A DNA stretch of 7,689 nt from CAZGRP01 sp964527995 (GTDB lineage Bacteria; Zhuqueibacterota; Zhuqueibacteria; Oceanimicrobiales; CAZGRP01). Under the pieces are notes generated by a model. It did not search any database. It saw only the letters and a list, made by a program, of their open reading frames with translations, and was not told the origin of the DNA. The DNA is taken from NCBI GenBank assembly GCA_964527995.1, contig CAZGRP010000116.1:1-7689 (forward strand), in the 5' to 3' direction. Positions within the stretch are counted from its first letter, which is position 1; every line of letters starts with the position of its first letter. The position numbers and the translations under genes were made by a program. Below, in pieces: positions 5,424 through 7,689 of this stretch.

Positions 5424-6773
5424 CTACTCGAGCACCGCCACGGCCTGAAACGCAATGGTATTATCCGCTACCCGCACACCGTCGCGCCAGTTGATACCGT
5501 ACTCGAGCTTCAGACCGACCGCCTCGGTCGGGTAAAGAGCCATGCCCAGAGCCAGACGGCGACCATCGAACCGGATCCCCTGCCCCGGTGTTCCGGCTGC
5601 GGGATCGAAGCCCTCGCCGTGGTAGGGGTCATCGTATTTTGCCACATCGTAGCGTACCACGGGCATCAGTTTGTTTGGGAGAAGGAATGAGGCTTGCACA
5701 AAGAAGCCCCAGGCCTTGCCGTCCGCATAGCCAGCCGGCGTGCCGATATCCGCGCGAGCGTATTCGCTGTAGAGCTGAAACCCATCGCGTTGATACAGTG
5801 CCTCCGCACCGATCATGCGCAGATCGTAGCGGGCTCGACGGTCATATTTGCTCGTATAGTAGGAGAAGCCGATGTCCACTCCCCTGGCCGGGCCGATGGC
5901 GAGTCGCCCGCCGTACGCCGGTCTGTCATTGTTGTCGACATTGATTCCCCCCTCGAGGTCTGGTGCCTCCGCTTTGCCGTTCACCGCGTAGAGGAAGTAA
6001 CTGATGGAGCGCTGTGGCCAGGGATCGATGCGGCCGTAGACCATCACCCCGGCGTCGTTCCAATCCACCACTCCCAGCAGGCGGGTGACGAGCGGAGTGG
6101 TGACCAGTGGATAGTTCGGTGGCTCGTGGTAGACATTGAATCGGTTGAACGGGATGAGAAACATGCCGGACCAGAGGGTCAGAGCCTGGCTGAACTCATA
6201 GCCGACGTAGGCCTTTTCGATCTCCATCTCGTTCTCCGACGTGAATTCGCCCGAATGCCGCAGGCCAAACTCACCGAGGTAGTGAAACCGCTCGCCAGCC
6301 TGACCGGAAAGTTCAATGCTGAGGTTGTGGTTGTTAAAGATGCGTTTGCCCTTTTCGTCAGGCGCGGTGCGAAGGAGGTTGGCATACAGATACGCGCCCC
6401 ACTCTTTCATTGGGCCGATCGGCTGACGCTGGATCATGCGGCGCATGTTTTTCAGATGACCCGGAGCGGACATGTTGCGTATCATGCGCTGAAAAAAGCC
6501 GCCTGTTGCCGTATCCGATTTGGCTTGGCGGCTGGCACCTCTGCCCGACCCTGTTTCACCCAACATACCGCTCATCTCCTCGTGCATCCGCATCATGTCC
6601 TGGCGTACCGAGTCAAGCACAGCCTGCCGGATCGAATCGATCAGCGACTGCCGAAGTGTAACCGCAGGCAACTGTTGGCGAGTCCCCTGGCGGCCCTGTG
6701 CCATCACCGGGCTCGTCAGGGCCAGCAGCGATACCGCAAGTACCGCTACCCCCTTTGTTAGTAGGAACCTCAT
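5424..6773 (-). CDS. Outer-membrane porin (phosphate-selective porin O/P-like)
   Basis: A 449-residue exported protein. A signal peptide (hydrophobic 8-22, cleavage likely after VMA at 25) precedes a helical, Met-rich segment (about 40-123, including DMMRMHEEMSGM at 59-70). A beta-barrel domain occupies about 124-449, with alternating aromatic/polar strands and the motif FLIPFNRFNVYHEPPNYP (205-222). The following TTPLVTRLLGVVDWNDAGVMVYG region is characteristic of O/P-type porin-like barrels that carry a conserved inward-facing loop. The C-terminus is VLE rather than a terminal Phe, which is tolerated in many non-proteobacterial barrels. It should form a channel in the outer membrane; the solute is unknown, and the family name does not establish phosphate. 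ATG 6773 is preferred over upstream 6806 because GGAGGG lies 7 bases upstream and the signal peptide starts there. The helical N-terminus may be a periplasmic coiled-coil anchor. It is the second gene of the run. Confidence 0.9.
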   Translation of the reverse strand: MRFLLTKGVAVLAVSLLALTSPVMAQGRQGTRQQLPAVTLRQSLIDSIRQAVLDSVRQDMMRMHEEMSGMLGETGSGRGASRQAKSDTATGGFFQRMIRNMSAPGHLKNMRRMIQRQPIGPMKEWGAYLYANLLRTAPDEKGKRIFNNHNLSIELSGQAGERFHYLGEFGLRHSGEFTSENEMEIEKAYVGYEFSQALTLWSGMFLIPFNRFNVYHEPPNYPLVTTPLVTRLLGVVDWNDAGVMVYGRIDPWPQRSISYFLYAVNGKAEAPDLEGGINVDNNDRPAYGGRLAIGPARGVDIGFSYYTSKYDRRARYDLRMIGAEALYQRDGFQLYSEYARADIGTPAGYADGKAWGFFVQASFLLPNKLMPVVRYDVAKYDDPYHGEGFDPAAGTPGQGIRFDGRRLALGMALYPTEAVGLKLEYGINWRDGVRVADNTIAFQAVAVLE

Positions 6774-6805
6774 CGCACATCCCTCCTTTCCCATCCTGTA
6801 TCGCA

Positions 6806-6842
6806 CGAGTCTCTCCGGCTACGCTCTTTCGGGAGAGACTCG
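6806..6842 (-). repeat. Perfect 11-base inverted repeat upstream of the porin
   Basis: CGAGTCTCTCC (6806-6816) and GGAGAGACTCG (6832-6842) are perfect complements separated by 15 bases. The near arm lies about 33 bases upstream of ATG 6773, before the ribosome site. With no U-tract after it on the minus strand it is not a normal terminator. It could be a repressor operator or a leader hairpin protecting porin mRNA. Confidence 0.6.
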
Positions 6843-6867
6843 AAATCGGTCTTTTTGTTCATGAAAT

Positions 6868-6883
6868 CCGGCCGTCAGGCCGG
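6868..6883 (-). terminator. GC hairpin after the 7227-6910 gene, weak terminator
   Basis: CCGGCC (6868-6873) and GGCCGG (6878-6883) form a stable 6-base stem with a 4-base loop, 26 bases past the stop of the small membrane protein gene. Only ATTTC follows on the minus strand, so termination should be partial at best. It could reduce transcription into the porin gene. Confidence 0.4.
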
Positions 6884-6909
6884 CGTCTCTATGGTCCGAT
6901 GGCTTGAAG

Positions 6910-7227
6910 TCAGCCATGCAACTGCTGCGACCGGCGCTCCGACCTGCCGCGGCGGAAGGAGCGCACCACACCGACGACACCCAGGGTTGCTGCCCCAAGA
7001 CTCAGCCACCACAACAGCGCATACGGAATCAGGTAGCGGTGGATGAGCGTATCGTAGGTTGCCGCCCCGGCGGTGCTATCGACCTGCTCGGCGCATGGGC
7101 TGAATCGATGCTGAAACAAGCAGGTGTCGGCGTTGTCAATCTTTACCGGGAAAAAGAGCACGCCGCCAGCAAGGCTGACAACCGTCAGCGCGATCAGGCC
7201 GAGCACCGACCCCTTCTTCCAAGCCAT
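6910..7227 (-). CDS. Small two-helix membrane protein, unknown function
   Basis: A 105-residue protein with a short basic N-terminus (WKK), a first membrane segment (about 6-27), an exported loop (28-65) with Cys36 and Cys45, a second membrane segment (about 66-88) and a basic tail (RRGRSERR, 92-99). The charges put both ends in the cytoplasm and the cysteine loop outside. The two loop cysteines could form a disulfide or bind a soft metal. I do not recognise the family. ATG 7227 has GAGG 6 bases upstream; the alternative GTG 7239 would swallow that site. It is the first gene of the run that includes the porin, which begins 137 bases downstream. A possible -10 TAAAAT lies at 7338-7333 on the minus strand, without a good -35. 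Confidence 0.75.
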   Translation of the reverse strand: MAWKKGSVLGLIALTVVSLAGGVLFFPVKIDNADTCLFQHRFSPCAEQVDSTAGAATYDTLIHRYLIPYALLWWLSLGAATLGVVGVVRSFRRGRSERRSQQLHG

Positions 7228-7488
7228 TGGAAACCTCACTCGTATGTCGCAATGCCGTCACGCTTCTCAGGCAACAGGCATGCCAGAATAACCACGGAGA
7301 TGTCAGCACAGGGGCAGCGTTGAGGGTGGCTGATTTTACTACAGTTACGACGGCGCCGCGAAGCCACGGGACGAGGCAAGCGCCTGCGGTGCACAATAGC
7401 CCACGGAAGGAGTGGAGAATATGCTACAGCTCGTGGTATCGAAGCGGTTCGGTGGGAGGCGGTCAAAGCGAAGCTGGCCAGGGTGTTG

Positions 7489-7507
7489 GGTGCACTTTGC
7501 GTGCACC
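7489..7507. repeat. GGTGCAC inverted repeat
   Basis: GGTGCAC (7489-7495) and GTGCACC (7501-7507) are perfect complements with a 5-base TTTGC loop. Each arm also contains the palindrome GTGCAC. A third GGTGCAC lies at 7388-7394. The arrangement fits a dimeric regulator operator upstream of the 7587-7615 promoter, or an intergenic hairpin. Confidence 0.5.
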
Positions 7508-7555
7508 GAGCGGCAGAGGGGCGCATCCCCGGCCAAATCGGGCGCGGACATCGGG

Positions 7556-7573
7556 TCTGGAGATATCTGGAGA
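7556..7573 (+). promoter_or_regulatory. Tandem TCTGGAGA repeat, possible activator site
   Basis: TCTGGAGA occurs at 7556-7563 and 7566-7573, a direct repeat with a 10-base period (one helical turn). It ends 13 bases before the -35 hexamer at 7587. Tandem sites at this distance are typical of response-regulator activators. This is read from spacing only. Confidence 0.4.
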
Positions 7574-7586
7574 AGTGAAAAGGGTC

Positions 7587-7615
7587 TTGCTTTTTGTGGG
7601 GCGACTTTCTATATT
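7587..7615 (+). promoter_or_regulatory. Plus-strand promoter leaving the window
   Basis: TTGCTT (7587-7592) and TATATT (7610-7615, part of TATATTTG) are separated by 17 bases; transcription would start near 7622 and leave the window rightwards. TATATTTG also fits the Bacteroidota-type TAnnTTTG element. An inverted repeat GCGCCA-TCCA-TGGCGC (7617-7632) lies at the expected start site. The downstream gene (possibly starting at ATG 7658) is not in view. Confidence 0.55.
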
Positions 7616-7689
7616 TGCGCCATCCATGGCGCGACCGTCAATACCGATGGCAAAACCATGACCAGCCTCTATCACTACTCCCCTCGCGA

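Larger units (their letters stand above)
7240..7586. other. Intergenic region without a convincing gene
   Basis: Open frames exist on both strands, but their translations are low-quality arginine/serine/proline-rich sequence. One plus-strand frame starting at ATG 7421 has AAGGAG upstream and stays open to the window edge, yet its product has no protein-like pattern. The region instead holds repeats (GGTGCAC motif at 7388, 7489 and inverted at 7501; TCTGGAGA pair at 7556 and 7566) and probably control sequences for the gene run to the left and an unseen gene to the right. Confidence 0.5.

Noticed and set aside
5694..6761. A 355-codon plus-strand open frame.
   Set aside because: It is antisense to the porin, which has a signal peptide, ribosome site and barrel motifs; the plus frame has none of these.
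7110..7145. TTGACA on the minus strand near 7136 as a promoter for the porin.
   Set aside because: It lies inside the coding sequence of the small membrane protein and has no matching -10 at 17 bases.
7421..7689. A plus-strand ATG with AAGGAG upstream, open to the window edge.
   Set aside because: The predicted sequence is Arg/Ser-rich with no recognisable pattern, and the promoter at 7587-7615 lies inside it.

Overview
This GC-rich window appears to come from a Gram-negative bacterium. It encodes an outer-membrane porin, three predicted lipoproteins or lipoprotein-like exported proteins, and several other secreted or membrane proteins. A BshB1-type deacetylase and promoters of the form TTGxxx-N17-TAnnTT would fit a lineage outside the Proteobacteria, such as the Bacteroidota/Chlorobi/Gemmatimonadota side or Acidobacteriota. 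The window alone does not fix the taxon. No rRNA, tRNA, transposase, phage gene or CRISPR array was found.

All nine supported genes lie on the minus strand, so the window is transcribed from high to low coordinates. The right part holds a probable five-gene run. It starts with a small two-helix membrane protein (7227-6910), followed by a porin (6773-5424), an NfeD-domain membrane protein (5302-4919), a Gly/Met-rich lipoprotein that overlaps nfeD by ATGA (4922-4353), and a seven-bladed YVTN-type propeller (4288-3293). Right of this run, about 450 bases (7240-7689) hold no convincing gene. They do contain short inverted and direct repeats and a plus-strand promoter-like sequence pointing out of the window.

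The middle holds a second transcription unit with visible ends. A near-consensus promoter (3138-3110) precedes a BshB1/PIG-L-type deacetylase (2977-2243), then a rhodanese lipoprotein (2134-1703), and a strong intrinsic terminator (1495-1439). The left part is a third unit. A promoter (1271-1243) precedes an exported protein with two Cys-Cys pairs (1144-734), followed by an exported protein with an eight-cysteine cluster (521-54).

Taken together, the window codes almost entirely for envelope proteins rich in potential metal or thiol ligands. These are Met-rich tracts in the lipoprotein and in the porin N-terminus, a His ring in the propeller, Cys clusters in the two left-hand proteins, and low-molecular-weight-thiol and sulfane-sulfur enzymes in the middle. 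A role in soft-metal (copper-like) or thiol homeostasis at the cell envelope is a reasonable hypothesis. It is inferred from composition and neighbourhood; no diagnostic copper or heavy-metal gene such as a P-type ATPase or multicopper oxidase is present.
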